A stretch of DNA of 64,000 nt from an uncultured Gemmatimonadales bacterium (GTDB lineage: Bacteria; Gemmatimonadota; Gemmatimonadetes; Gemmatimonadales; GWC2-71-9): NCBI GenBank assembly GCA_947259405.1, contig CAMYLY010000017.1, positions 1-64,000 of the forward strand. Direction: 5' to 3'. Shown piece after piece: positions 24,462 to 32,588 of this stretch. Positions within the stretch are counted from its first letter, which is position 1, and every line of letters begins with the position of its first letter. The notes under the pieces are model-generated. The model worked only from the letters and a program-made list of their open reading frames with translations. It was not told the DNA's origin and searched no databases. The translations under genes and the position numbers were made by a program.

Positions 24462-26204
24462 ATGTCGCTGTCACTTGGGCACCGTTGGTTGGTACCGCTC
24501 GCCCTGGCTGTCGCCCTTGGTACGGTGGCGTTCGGGTCGGCGGCCGCGCAGGGCGACTGGTACATCGACAACTTCGATGTTCGCGCCGAGATCCTGGCGG
24601 ACGGTGGTCTCACGGTCACCGAGACGATCACGGCGGTCTTCAATGTGCCGAAGCACGGGATCTACCGCACCATCCCCATCCACTACAACGTCGCATTCCA
24701 CCAATACTCGTTGCGGTTCAGGCTCGTGAGCGTGACGGACGCCGCGGGCACAGATCGGCAGACGAAGGTTAGCCGCGACGGATTCAGTCAGCGGATACGC
24801 ATTGGCAGCCCCGACTTCCGGGTGCAGGGCAGGGAGGTGTATCAGATCACCTATCAGGTGTATCGGGCCATTCTGCACGAGCAGGATCGCACCGTCCTGC
24901 GGTGGAACGCCACAGGCAATGAGTGGGGCGTACCGATCAACAGCTCGAAGGTTACCGTCATGCTACCCACGACACTTGGGGATCAACTCGTCGCGTACGA
25001 CGCGTGGACCGGTGTCTATGGCGCGGCGGGGAAAGAGTTCACGAGTCATCGGGCGGACGACCGCTCGATCGAGTTCATGACGGACACGCTCCAGCCCCGA
25101 GAAGGCATCACGATTGAGGTCTCCCTGCCTGAATCGATCGTCGCTGAGGTGGGCCTGCTGCGACGCTTGGGCTGGATTCTCATGGACAATTTGGTCTACG
25201 GTGTCTTTCTCCTTGTGCTGGGTGGGTGTCTGACGTATTGGCTCAAGCGGGGACGCGATCTCCCGGGACGGGGGACCGTCGTCGTGCAGTACGAGCCGCC
25301 TGACGACCTCGGGCCAGCTGAAGTCGGTACGGTGGTCGATGAGACGGTCCATATGCACGACATCTCCGCGGCCATCGTGGACCTCGCCGTGCGGGGGTAC
25401 ATCGAGATTGAAGACGTCTCAACCAAGAAGCTCTTGGTGTTCACGGACCAGGACTACCGGTTTAGGAGAAAGAAGGAGCCGACGGACCTGCGGGAACACG
25501 AGCGTCTCTTGTTCAAAGGAATCTTCGAAGGGGCAGACAGCCAGAAACTCTCAGAGCTCAAGTTTGAGTTCCACGAGACAGTCTCCGATGTGAAGAGCGA
25601 GATTTACCGGAGTCTGACCAAGCGAGGCTACTTCGACGGGAATCCCACTCATATACGACAGGCGTTTCCCGCGGTCGCCATTCTCATCGCGGTCATCCTG
25701 TTCGTCGGGGTCGCCTTCCTGCAGATGTGGACGATCGGCACGACCTACATCGCGCCGATCGTCATCGCCGGCGTTTTGTCGCTGGTCACGATCCTGTTGT
25801 TCAGCCGTATCATCCCGCGCAAGACGCGAAAGGGTCGGCTGGCGTGGGAGGGTATCAAGGGATTAGAGGAGTACATCCAGCGGGCGGAACGCCGGGAGCT
25901 ACAAGCCCAGGAGCGCCGTGGCGTCTTCGAGCGGTTGTTACCGTATGCGATTGCGTTGGGGCTGGCAGATCGCTGGGCGACCGCGTTTGAGGGGATCTAC
26001 CGGGAGCCGCCCAACTGGTACCGTGGGCGGTACGACGACGGATTCTCCACTGTGTATTTCGTCCACTCTCTCAACCACTCTGTGACGGCGATGAACGCGT
26101 CGCTTCCGGCGCAGCCCCGGTCTTCTGGTGGTTCATCCGGGGGATTCTCGGGAGGCGGATTCTCCGGTGGTGGTTTTGGGGGAGGTGGAGGCGGGTCGTG
26201 GTGA
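24462..26204 (+). CDS. DUF2207 membrane protein
   Basis: A 580-residue exported membrane protein. The signal peptide (LVPLALAVALGTVAFGSAAAQ) precedes a DUF2207 domain (about 25-220) that begins DWYIDNFDVRAEILADGGLTVTETI and contains GIYRTIPIHYNV. A helix near 235-255, a cytoplasmic helical segment, two more helices (about 400-445) and a strongly Gly/Ser-rich C-terminus (GGFSGGGFSGGGFGGGGGG then SW) follow, all typical. Together with LemA it is a widely conserved pair of unknown function. The start at 24462 (five bases after the lemA stop) is preferred; longer frames only extend into lemA. Confidence 0.85.
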   Translation: MSLSLGHRWLVPLALAVALGTVAFGSAAAQGDWYIDNFDVRAEILADGGLTVTETITAVFNVPKHGIYRTIPIHYNVAFHQYSLRFRLVSVTDAAGTDRQTKVSRDGFSQRIRIGSPDFRVQGREVYQITYQVYRAILHEQDRTVLRWNATGNEWGVPINSSKVTVMLPTTLGDQLVAYDAWTGVYGAAGKEFTSHRADDRSIEFMTDTLQPREGITIEVSLPESIVAEVGLLRRLGWILMDNLVYGVFLLVLGGCLTYWLKRGRDLPGRGTVVVQYEPPDDLGPAEVGTVVDETVHMHDISAAIVDLAVRGYIEIEDVSTKKLLVFTDQDYRFRRKKEPTDLREHERLLFKGIFEGADSQKLSELKFEFHETVSDVKSEIYRSLTKRGYFDGNPTHIRQAFPAVAILIAVILFVGVAFLQMWTIGTTYIAPIVIAGVLSLVTILLFSRIIPRKTRKGRLAWEGIKGLEEYIQRAERRELQAQERRGVFERLLPYAIALGLADRWATAFEGIYREPPNWYRGRYDDGFSTVYFVHSLNHSVTAMNASLPAQPRSSGGSSGGFSGGGFSGGGFGGGGGGSW

Positions 26205-26254
26205 TCGCAGCTTAGCTGCAGAGTGTAGAGTGCGCGTTGGGTGGGGAAGAAGGG

Positions 26255-26422
26255 TTAGAGCAGCAGGCCGATCAGCAGCGCGATGCCGAGCAAGACGGCG
26301 CCGACGAGGACCACGATGGCGACGATGACTGTCGCGGCCCACTTCCAACCGATTCGGCGCAGAAACTCGAACAACCCTACGCCAAAGACGGCCTGGATCA
26401 AGCGCCTCAGTATTTCGAGCAC
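26255..26422 (-). CDS. Small membrane protein, 55 aa
   Basis: LEILRRLIQAVFGVGLFEF forms an amphipathic basic start, followed by a membrane helix (WAATVIVAIVVLVGAVLLGIALLIGLLL). The GTG at 26422 has AGGGGA seven bases upstream, which makes it a better start than the in-frame GTG at 26485. No family is recognised; proteins of this build often act as small regulators or assembly factors in the membrane. It is convergent with the DUF2207 gene, 50 bases apart. Confidence 0.5.
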   Translation of the reverse strand: MLEILRRLIQAVFGVGLFEFLRRIGWKWAATVIVAIVVLVGAVLLGIALLIGLLL

Positions 26423-26521
26423 GGTGACGTCCCCTAGTTGGTTGTAGTGGACTGTACGTGAGCGATTAGCGTGGAGTTTCGCCACGGATCAGATCTGCAA
26501 TCTGTCATCCACCCCTCACCC

Positions 26522-26731
26522 CTACCTGTGCTCGAAAACCTCGTCCACCGTCAGCCCGAAGGTCTCGGCGATCCGAAATGCCAACGCGAGCGACGGGACA
26601 TAGCGACCACGCTCCAGGAGTATGATGGTCTGGCGGGTGCACCCAACCTGATCGGCCAGCTCCTGCTGCGTCATCTCATCCGCGTGAAACCGCAGAAACC
26701 GGATGTGGTTGCTGATCTCAGCCTTCGCCAT
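26522..26731 (-). CDS. XRE-family HTH regulator, 69 aa
   Basis: A compact DNA-binding protein made up of only the helix-turn-helix: NHIRFLRFHADEMTQQELADQVGCTRQTIILLERGRYVPSLALAFRIAETFGLTVDEVFEHR. It belongs to the short Cro/CI-like group (YgzD/YozG type) that usually lies next to genes for small membrane proteins, as here. Its start overlaps the 72-residue membrane-protein gene by 14 bases. It probably represses its own operon; a TACANTGTA element lies before the first gene. The ATG at 26731 is chosen because the upstream extension is just the other gene read in another frame. Confidence 0.85.
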   Translation of the reverse strand: MAKAEISNHIRFLRFHADEMTQQELADQVGCTRQTIILLERGRYVPSLALAFRIAETFGLTVDEVFEHR

Positions 26732-26936
26732 GGCGTGCGACGAACCAGTAGCCAACCAGGATACCGACGGACTGGCCAATGAAGTTGAAGATGATGATCG
26801 ACCCGAAGAGCAGATACAGATAGACGACCGGCACGGCACCCTGATCGTGAAACCGATTGGCTAACGCCAGGATCCACGCGGCCAAGGCGACCAAGACCAC
26901 CCCCGACTGGATCGCGCCCGCGCGGCTCAGGACCAC
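26718..26936 (-). CDS. Small two-helix membrane protein, 72 aa
   Basis: Two predicted membrane helices: SGVVLVALAAWILALANRF (about 11-29) and VVYLYLLFGSIIIFNFIGQSVGILVGYWFV (about 37-66), with a short charged end. No family name can be given with certainty. It resembles membrane partners co-encoded with tiny XRE regulators. The GTG start lies inside the end of the 35-residue gene upstream (10-base overlap), and the HTH gene starts inside its own end, so the three form one coupled operon. Confidence 0.6.
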   Translation of the reverse strand: MVLSRAGAIQSGVVLVALAAWILALANRFHDQGAVPVVYLYLLFGSIIIFNFIGQSVGILVGYWFVARHGEG

Positions 26937-27034
26937 TTACGCGGCCAAACGCGGTAGAGTACGAAGGCGGCGACGACCGCCAGGGCCAACACGGTCCCGA
27001 GCATGGGGCCCGACCAGATGCTTGCGAATTCCAT
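26927..27034 (-). CDS. Small single-helix membrane protein, 35 aa
   Basis: The ATG at 27034 is preceded by TAGGAGGGG, one of the best Shine-Dalgarno sites in the window. The product (MEFASIWSGPMLG, helix TVLALAVVAAFVLY, basic end RVWPRKW) is one membrane helix with a positive C-terminus. It overlaps the next gene by ten bases. Its length prevents family assignment, but the ribosome site and coupling support a real gene. It may act as a membrane modulator together with the 72-residue protein. Confidence 0.5.
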   Translation of the reverse strand: MEFASIWSGPMLGTVLALAVVAAFVLYRVWPRKWS

Positions 27035-27043
27035 AGCCCCTCC

Positions 27044-27096
27044 TACAATGTACAAAATATCTTACATAGGGTAATAAATATATGTCATAGTGTCAA
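27044..27096 (-). promoter_or_regulatory. Promoter/operator region of the small-protein HTH operon
   Basis: This AT-rich island stands out from the GC-rich surroundings. On the minus strand TTGACA (27096-27091) is followed after 17 bases by TACCCT (27073-27068). Between these and the first gene lies TACAATGTA (27044-27052), a 4+4 palindrome suited to a small Cro-like dimer. The remaining gap to the sulfatase gene (27100-27362) contains only the broken small frame described separately. Confidence 0.45.
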
Positions 27097-27186
27097 TGGG
27101 GTCGATGGAGAGGAACGGTGGGACTGGCTCTAGGCGGGCGTGTCAGCCCGTGCGTCTTGTCGCGTCGGGGGTTTGCGTGCGCGATC

Positions 27187-27328
27187 CTAAGTGAGCAGCC
27201 GCTCGGCGAAGTCGAGGCGTTCGTGAATCTCGTCTAGCTCGGACTCGCGGCCGTCAAGGGCACGCCCGACCTCGTCGCGGGGGCGACGGCACGTCCCTTA
27301 GCTCGCGGCACACCGCCACGGCGCGCAT
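27187..27328 (-). pseudogene. Frameshifted small gene remnant, about 47 aa
   Basis: Read on the minus strand, ATG 27328 opens MRAVAVCRELRDVPSP, then the frame breaks. The neighbouring frame continues RDEVGRALDGRESELDEIHERLDF and AERLLT before a stop at 27187. The switch falls at a run of five C (27279-27283), a typical place for a one-base indel. The second half has the heptad pattern of a short coiled coil. Too short for family assignment; it may be chance. Confidence 0.25.
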
Positions 27329-27362
27329 CTTCCTGGATCTTCTACGGAGCGGGGCGATCCCG

Positions 27363-28823
27363 ATGCCTTCTGCACGTTCTGGGTTTGCCGTCTTGACCTT
27401 GTTCCTGACCGCGTGCGGACGGGGAGCGACGGAGGATCCCGCCTCGCGCGCCATTGCCGGCACCGCGCGGCCCAACATCGTCGTGGTCGTGGTCGACGAT
27501 CTGCGCTGGGACGAGCTCGGGATTACGGGTCATCCCTACCTCGAAACACCGAACATCGATCGGCTAGCCCGTGACGGTGCGCGGTTCGCGAACGCCTTCC
27601 ACGCAGTTCCCCTCTGCTCTCCGAATCGCGCCAGCATCCTGACCGGCCAGTACCCCTCGCGTCACGGCATTATCGACAACGTCGCGCGAAACCGCATGAG
27701 TCATCGGCTGGAGACCTTCCCGAGAGCGCTCCAAGCCGAAGGTTACGAGACGGCGTTCTTTGGCAAATGGCACATGGGCAACGACCCCACCCCACGGCCC
27801 GGCTTCGACGAATGGGCGGCCATCCCGGGCCAGGGTAGGACGACAAATCCGGAGCTGTTTGAGGACGGACGACTGCATGCCGTGGATGGGTATATCACGG
27901 ATGTCCTCACCGATCGCGCGGTCGAGTTCGTCGAACGCGATCGGGACGCGCCGTTCCTCATCTATCTGGCGCACAAGGCGGTGCATCCGGATGCGCGACA
28001 GCTGGATGACGGATCGGTGGATCCCAATTTCCCTTCCGGCTACGTGCCAGCACCACGTCACCTCGGTCGATACGACCGCGAAACCTTCCCGCGTCGCGCG
28101 AACGTTGTGTCGTCGTTCGACGAGTTGGGAGGCAAACCGGCGCTCCGCCGGGCGTTGGTGAGTAAGAGCCCCGACGGCATCCAGCCAACGGGCGAAAACA
28201 CGATTCGACGACGTGCCGAAATGATGCTGGCCGTCGATGAGAGTGTCGGGCGAATCGTCAACGCCCTCGATGCCGAGGGAATTCTGGACGACACGTTCAT
28301 CGTCTTCACGAGCGATAACGGCTACTTCTACGGTGAGCATGGTCTGTCGCTTGAACGCCGAATGCCGTATGAAGAGTCCATCCGCACGCCGCTCATCGTG
28401 CGTTACCCGCGCCTGGTGAGTGGGCAGACGGACATCGAAGCGCTGATCTTGTCGGTCGACATCGCACCCACCGTGCTCGACGTCGCAGGCGTGCCCATCG
28501 GAGCGCACATCCAGGGGCGCTCACTTGTACCGGTACTCCAAGGCATGACGCGCGGATGGCGTGCGTCGATCTTCGTGGAGTTCTACACGTATGAGAACCC
28601 GTTTTCGTGGCTCGTCGATATGGATTACCGCGCCGTGCGGACCCAGCAGTACAAGTACATCCACTGGATGCAGCACCCTGGGGAGAACGAGCTCTATGAC
28701 CTCAATGCTGATCCGTTCGAAATGCAGAACCTCATCAACGACCCGATGATGACTGGCGTCCTCTCTGACCTACGCCGCCAACTGGCCGACGCGGCGGTGC
28801 ATGCCATGGGGTTGACGCGGTAG
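27363..28823 (+). CDS. Sulfatase, lipoprotein-type
   Basis: A 486-residue sulfatase of the arylsulfatase type. The lipoprotein signal ends at LTACG. The metal-binding start PNIVVVVVDDLRWDELG, the formylglycine site CSPNRASILTG (C-x-P-x-R, the Cys converted by a formylglycine-generating enzyme), GKWHMG, the Asp-Asn pair in FTSDNGYFYGEHGL and the C-terminal QQYKYIHW.. ELYDL tail are present. It hydrolyses sulfate esters, probably from polysaccharides or steroids outside the membrane; the substrate is not visible. No sulfatase-maturing enzyme is in the window. The neighbouring genes do not form an obvious polysaccharide locus. Confidence 0.92.
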   Translation: MPSARSGFAVLTLFLTACGRGATEDPASRAIAGTARPNIVVVVVDDLRWDELGITGHPYLETPNIDRLARDGARFANAFHAVPLCSPNRASILTGQYPSRHGIIDNVARNRMSHRLETFPRALQAEGYETAFFGKWHMGNDPTPRPGFDEWAAIPGQGRTTNPELFEDGRLHAVDGYITDVLTDRAVEFVERDRDAPFLIYLAHKAVHPDARQLDDGSVDPNFPSGYVPAPRHLGRYDRETFPRRANVVSSFDELGGKPALRRALVSKSPDGIQPTGENTIRRRAEMMLAVDESVGRIVNALDAEGILDDTFIVFTSDNGYFYGEHGLSLERRMPYEESIRTPLIVRYPRLVSGQTDIEALILSVDIAPTVLDVAGVPIGAHIQGRSLVPVLQGMTRGWRASIFVEFYTYENPFSWLVDMDYRAVRTQQYKYIHWMQHPGENELYDLNADPFEMQNLINDPMMTGVLSDLRRQLADAAVHAMGLTR

Positions 28824-28992
28824 AAGGGTCCAACGACCTGATGAAGCTCCATGAAACCAAATGCCCCCGCGAGGCGTCTAACATCTGTACCATCCGAGGA
28901 CTAGCCGCTCCGGTGCCGCCGCGCAACGTCAAACATCACAACTGGTTAGAGCCATTCGAACTAACCCCAACTTCCCAAGGACGAGGTGTAGC

Positions 28993-31380
28993 ATGCGCAG
29001 TTCCCTGTTTGTAACGGCGCTGGCGGCGCTCGTCGCCGCTCCCGCCCAAGCCCAGCAGTTTGGCGCGTCTACGGCCATTGGCGACGATGTGATCCTGATC
29101 AGTGAGCCAGTGAAGCAGAATGAAGCGGCGACCATTTATGTCTACCAGCGCTCGGGGAGTGATTGGCAACAGGTTGGCACGCTTCAGGCCCCTGCGCACG
29201 ACGGTGGTGACTACTTCGGCCGGTTCGTCGCGATGGATGATCAGCACTTGATCGTCGGCGGTACGCTGTTCGAGGAGAGCGCGGGACAAGTGTGGGTATT
29301 CCGTCGGAACGGCCGAGAGTTCGAGCTGGTCGACACGCTGCGACCAGATGATGTGGAGGCTGGGGATTCCTTCGGCCGGTTTGGGGCGCTGCACGGCGAT
29401 CTGCTCATGGTGTCAGCGCTGGGCCACAACGAGAATCGTGGGGCGATCTGGGTGTTCCAGCGCAACGCGAACGGGACGTGGACTCAGCAAGTCAAACTCT
29501 CTCCCGGCAATGATGCCCCGGCGTCGGAGTTTTTCGGATGGTCCGTTGCCTTCGACGGTGAGCGCCTGATCACAGGTGCCCTGCAGGCGAGTCAGCAGCT
29601 TCAGAACCGTGGGGCCGCGTACATCCTCCGCCGCAACGGGCCGGGCGATTGGACGCAAGAAGCCCGACTGTCGCTCGACGAAGATGACTCGCAGCCAGGC
29701 GACGTGTATGGTTTCGCGGTTGGGTGGCTGGATGGAATGGCGCTCGTTGGTGCACCGGGGCGCGACAACGGGATTGGCGAGGTCCGTACGTACACACGGA
29801 ACTCTGCTGGAGCGTGGCTGCCGGGCGTCATCTTGAGCGCCTATGACCGCGTGAACGGAGCGCAGTTCGGTGGGAACCTCCTCACTGTCGACGGTGACCT
29901 TTGGGTTGGCGCGCCAGGTGCCGATCAGGCTGGCCGCATTTATCAGATCGAATACCACGCCGAGACTGGGCGCTTTGGTGCGGTCACCAAGATCGCGGGC
30001 ATGGAGGAAGATGTCGGCGATGGTTTCGGGAGCGCAGCGGCCGTCATGGACAACACCGCCGTCGTCGGCTCGACTGGTGACGATTTCGGCCTTGGGTCAG
30101 CCACCGTTTTGACGCGAAGCGGTGATCGGTGGATGGCGACCGACAAGTTCTACGGACCGGATCCCTCGGCGCTCGATCCGCTGACCGGTGGGGAGATTGC
30201 CTGTGCCGGTGGCACTGCCGATCAGTTCTCGTGCGACAACATCGAGATCTTGTCCTTCCTCCCAGTACAGGGTATCGGTGGCGGGCGCGGTGCCGGCACG
30301 AACGACGTGTGGGGATGGACGGATCCACAGTCCGGTCGGGAATTCGCGATCGTTGGTCGGACCGACGGCACGTCGTTCATCGACGTGACAAGTCCGTCGA
30401 GCCCGGTCTTTCTCGGTGACCTGCCGAAGACCGAAGGGTCGCGTGGCAACTCCTGGCGAGACATCAAGGTGTACAACAACCACGCGTTCATCGTTGCCGA
30501 TGGCGCCGGTCAACACGGGATGCAAGTCTTTGACCTGACACGCCTGCGTGATGTAACCGAAGCGCCGGTCACGTTCGCGGCCGATGCCCACTACGACCGC
30601 ATCGCCTCCGCCCACAACATCGTGATCAACGAGGCGACCGGGTTCGCATACGCTGTAGGGTCGAACAGTGGCGGCGAAACGTGTGGTGGAGGCCTCCATA
30701 TGATCGACATCACCCAACCGCGTCGTCCGACGTTCGCTGGATGCTTTGCCGACACGACCACTGGGTATGCCGGCACAGGGTATTCGCACGACGCGATGTG
30801 CATCATGTATGACGGACCTGACTCCGAGTACGACGGCCGTGAGATCTGCTTCGGATCCAACGAGAACGCGCTTTCGATCTCGGATGTGACTGATAAGCAA
30901 AACCCCATGCAGATTTCCTCGGCCGAATATCCCAATGTCGCCTACGCGCACCAGGGATGGATCACCGAGGATCACAAGTACTTCATGATGAATGACGAGG
31001 GCGATGAGTCGAACGCGGTGCAGTCCGGCCAGCCGTTCACCGGGACCCGAACGCTCATCTGGGACATTCAGGATCTTGACGACCCGATCATGGTGAAGGA
31101 GCACTTCGGTACGACGTTTACGATTGACCACAATTTGTACATCAAGGACAATCTGATGTACCAGTCGAACTACGTAAGCGGGTTGCGCATTCTGGACGTC
31201 AGCGATCCGGAGAATCCGCGCGAGGTCGGGTTCTTCGACACCGTGCCGTGGAGTGAAGAGGTCGAGTTCGACGGCACGTGGAGCAACTATCCGTACTTTG
31301 CGAGTGGTACTATCGTCGTCTCGAGCATAAAGGAAGGGGTGTTCTTCCTGCGGTACCGGCCTCAGCAATTGGTACCGTAG
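28993..31380 (+). CDS. Choice-of-anchor B family protein with FG-GAP and LVIVD repeats
   Basis: A 795-residue secreted protein (signal MRSSLFVTALAALVAAPAQAQQ). Residues about 25-380 hold seven FG-GAP-like blades, each with a motif such as GDYFGRFVAMDDQHLIVGG or GDSFGRFGALHGDLLMVSA, making a beta-propeller. Residues about 400-790 hold LVIVD-like repeats (VFDLTRLRDVTEAPVTF, LHMIDITQPRRPTFAG, LRILDVSDPENPREVG), the hallmark of choice-of-anchor B proteins. The Cys pairs suggest disulfides outside the cell. AAGGACGAGG lies six bases before the ATG. It is about 170 bases upstream of the ApbE redox cluster on the same strand. Functional link unknown. Confidence 0.85.
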   Translation: MRSSLFVTALAALVAAPAQAQQFGASTAIGDDVILISEPVKQNEAATIYVYQRSGSDWQQVGTLQAPAHDGGDYFGRFVAMDDQHLIVGGTLFEESAGQVWVFRRNGREFELVDTLRPDDVEAGDSFGRFGALHGDLLMVSALGHNENRGAIWVFQRNANGTWTQQVKLSPGNDAPASEFFGWSVAFDGERLITGALQASQQLQNRGAAYILRRNGPGDWTQEARLSLDEDDSQPGDVYGFAVGWLDGMALVGAPGRDNGIGEVRTYTRNSAGAWLPGVILSAYDRVNGAQFGGNLLTVDGDLWVGAPGADQAGRIYQIEYHAETGRFGAVTKIAGMEEDVGDGFGSAAAVMDNTAVVGSTGDDFGLGSATVLTRSGDRWMATDKFYGPDPSALDPLTGGEIACAGGTADQFSCDNIEILSFLPVQGIGGGRGAGTNDVWGWTDPQSGREFAIVGRTDGTSFIDVTSPSSPVFLGDLPKTEGSRGNSWRDIKVYNNHAFIVADGAGQHGMQVFDLTRLRDVTEAPVTFAADAHYDRIASAHNIVINEATGFAYAVGSNSGGETCGGGLHMIDITQPRRPTFAGCFADTTTGYAGTGYSHDAMCIMYDGPDSEYDGREICFGSNENALSISDVTDKQNPMQISSAEYPNVAYAHQGWITEDHKYFMMNDEGDESNAVQSGQPFTGTRTLIWDIQDLDDPIMVKEHFGTTFTIDHNLYIKDNLMYQSNYVSGLRILDVSDPENPREVGFFDTVPWSEEVEFDGTWSNYPYFASGTIVVSSIKEGVFFLRYRPQQLVP

Positions 31381-31547
31381 AAGGGTCGCTCACAGAGCGA
31401 CGATTGGTGCTGGCGGGCGGGCGTCGGACAGGGCGCCCGCTCGTTGTATTGTCCGCGCGAGCGTCCGGAAACGACAAAGGGGCGTGGCGTAGATCGGATG
31501 AGTTGACATTACGGATCGCCCTGGTTTCTCTCCGTACCGGTCAACGT

Positions 31548-32561
31548 ATGTTCTGCAATCCTCCCGTTCTGATAGCGTTCCTGGGAGCGCTGTCGCAGGC
31601 CCACCCCGACACGTCGAGGGTCGAACACCAGGCGGTCGCCATGGGATCGCCTTTGCATATGGTGATATCCGGTCCCGATAGGGCGACCGCCGTGGCAGCG
31701 ATCGGAGACGTCCTCGACCACGTGGAAGCAGTCGAACGCATGCTGAGTAGCTGGACGACTGCGAGCGAGATCGGGTGGTTCAACCGAGAACCCGCCGGGG
31801 TCCCGGTGAAGATCTCCGCGGAGCTCTTTGCTGTTCTACGCGAGATCACGACCTGGACGCGGCATGCGCATGGGGCCTTCGATCCTGGCGTCGGTGCGTT
31901 GATCGATGCCTGGGACTTGCGTGGGAACGGCCGGACTCCGGATCCCGAGGAAATTCGCGCTGCGCGTGAGGCGTCGGGAATCGAGAGGTTCACGCTCAAT
32001 GCGCGGACACGATCGGTCACGCGGCCGGTGCCGGCCGCGTGGATCGACGCCGGTGGGTTCGGGAAAGGGTTGGCCCTCCGGCGTGTCCGCGACGCGCTAC
32101 GCGCCCGAGGTATTCGGTCCGCGAAGATCAACTTCGGCGGACAGGTACTCGTTGTGGGGTCTGAGACGACGGGCGGGTCATGGGTGACTCACGTTGCGGA
32201 TCCCGCTGACCGTGCACGGTCGGTTCAGTCCGTCTACGTCCGGGACATGTCCGTGGCGACCACGGGACAGTCCCAACGAAGCGTCGTCGTGAACGGCGAA
32301 CCGATTGGACACGTCGTCGACCCCCGCACGGGATACCCAGTGCCCGATTGGGGATCCGTGACCGTGGTGGCACGCGACCCAATGGAGGCGGACATCTTGG
32401 CAACTTCACTTCTCGTCCTCGGCCGAGAGGAGGGCATGGCGTGGGGCAACCAGCACGATGTCGCAGCCATCGTCGTGGACATCACCCCGACGGGAGCGCG
32501 TCGCATCGCAATGACTGAGGCCGCTCACCAATACGTGGGTTCGCCGCGCAAAGGCAGATGA
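31548..32561 (+). CDS. apbE: FAD:protein FMN transferase (ApbE)
   Basis: A 337-residue ApbE. It takes FMN from FAD and attaches it to a Thr of exported flavoproteins, with Mg2+ as cofactor. Motifs: MGSPLHMVISG, FDPGVGALIDAWDL, DAGGFGKGLALRRV, the NFGGQVLVVG loop, VATTGQSQR and HVVDPRTGYPV, followed by MEADILATSLLVLG, all family hallmarks with no missing residue. A weak signal or anchor (PPVLIAFLGALSQA) starts the protein. ATG 31548 is chosen because the preceding in-frame stretch lies in the previous gene's 3' end. A perfect TTGACA is at 31503. Two genes downstream lies its likely substrate, an FMN-binding protein. Confidence 0.93.
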   Translation: MFCNPPVLIAFLGALSQAHPDTSRVEHQAVAMGSPLHMVISGPDRATAVAAIGDVLDHVEAVERMLSSWTTASEIGWFNREPAGVPVKISAELFAVLREITTWTRHAHGAFDPGVGALIDAWDLRGNGRTPDPEEIRAAREASGIERFTLNARTRSVTRPVPAAWIDAGGFGKGLALRRVRDALRARGIRSAKINFGGQVLVVGSETTGGSWVTHVADPADRARSVQSVYVRDMSVATTGQSQRSVVVNGEPIGHVVDPRTGYPVPDWGSVTVVARDPMEADILATSLLVLGREEGMAWGNQHDVAAIVVDITPTGARRIAMTEAAHQYVGSPRKGR

Positions 32562-32588
32562 CGTGGAGAGAGATGAGGTGATACGACG

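Noticed and set aside
28841-28855. ATGAA pair (10 bp apart) before the choice-of-anchor B gene as a further TTCAC-type site
   Set aside because: Both are the weaker ATGAA variant, the spacing is 10 and the orientation is away from the downstream gene, unlike the five accepted groups.
30097-31368. Long open frame of 423 codons on the minus strand
   Set aside because: Antisense shadow of the choice-of-anchor B gene in high-GC DNA; Arg/His/Val-rich, no domain motif.
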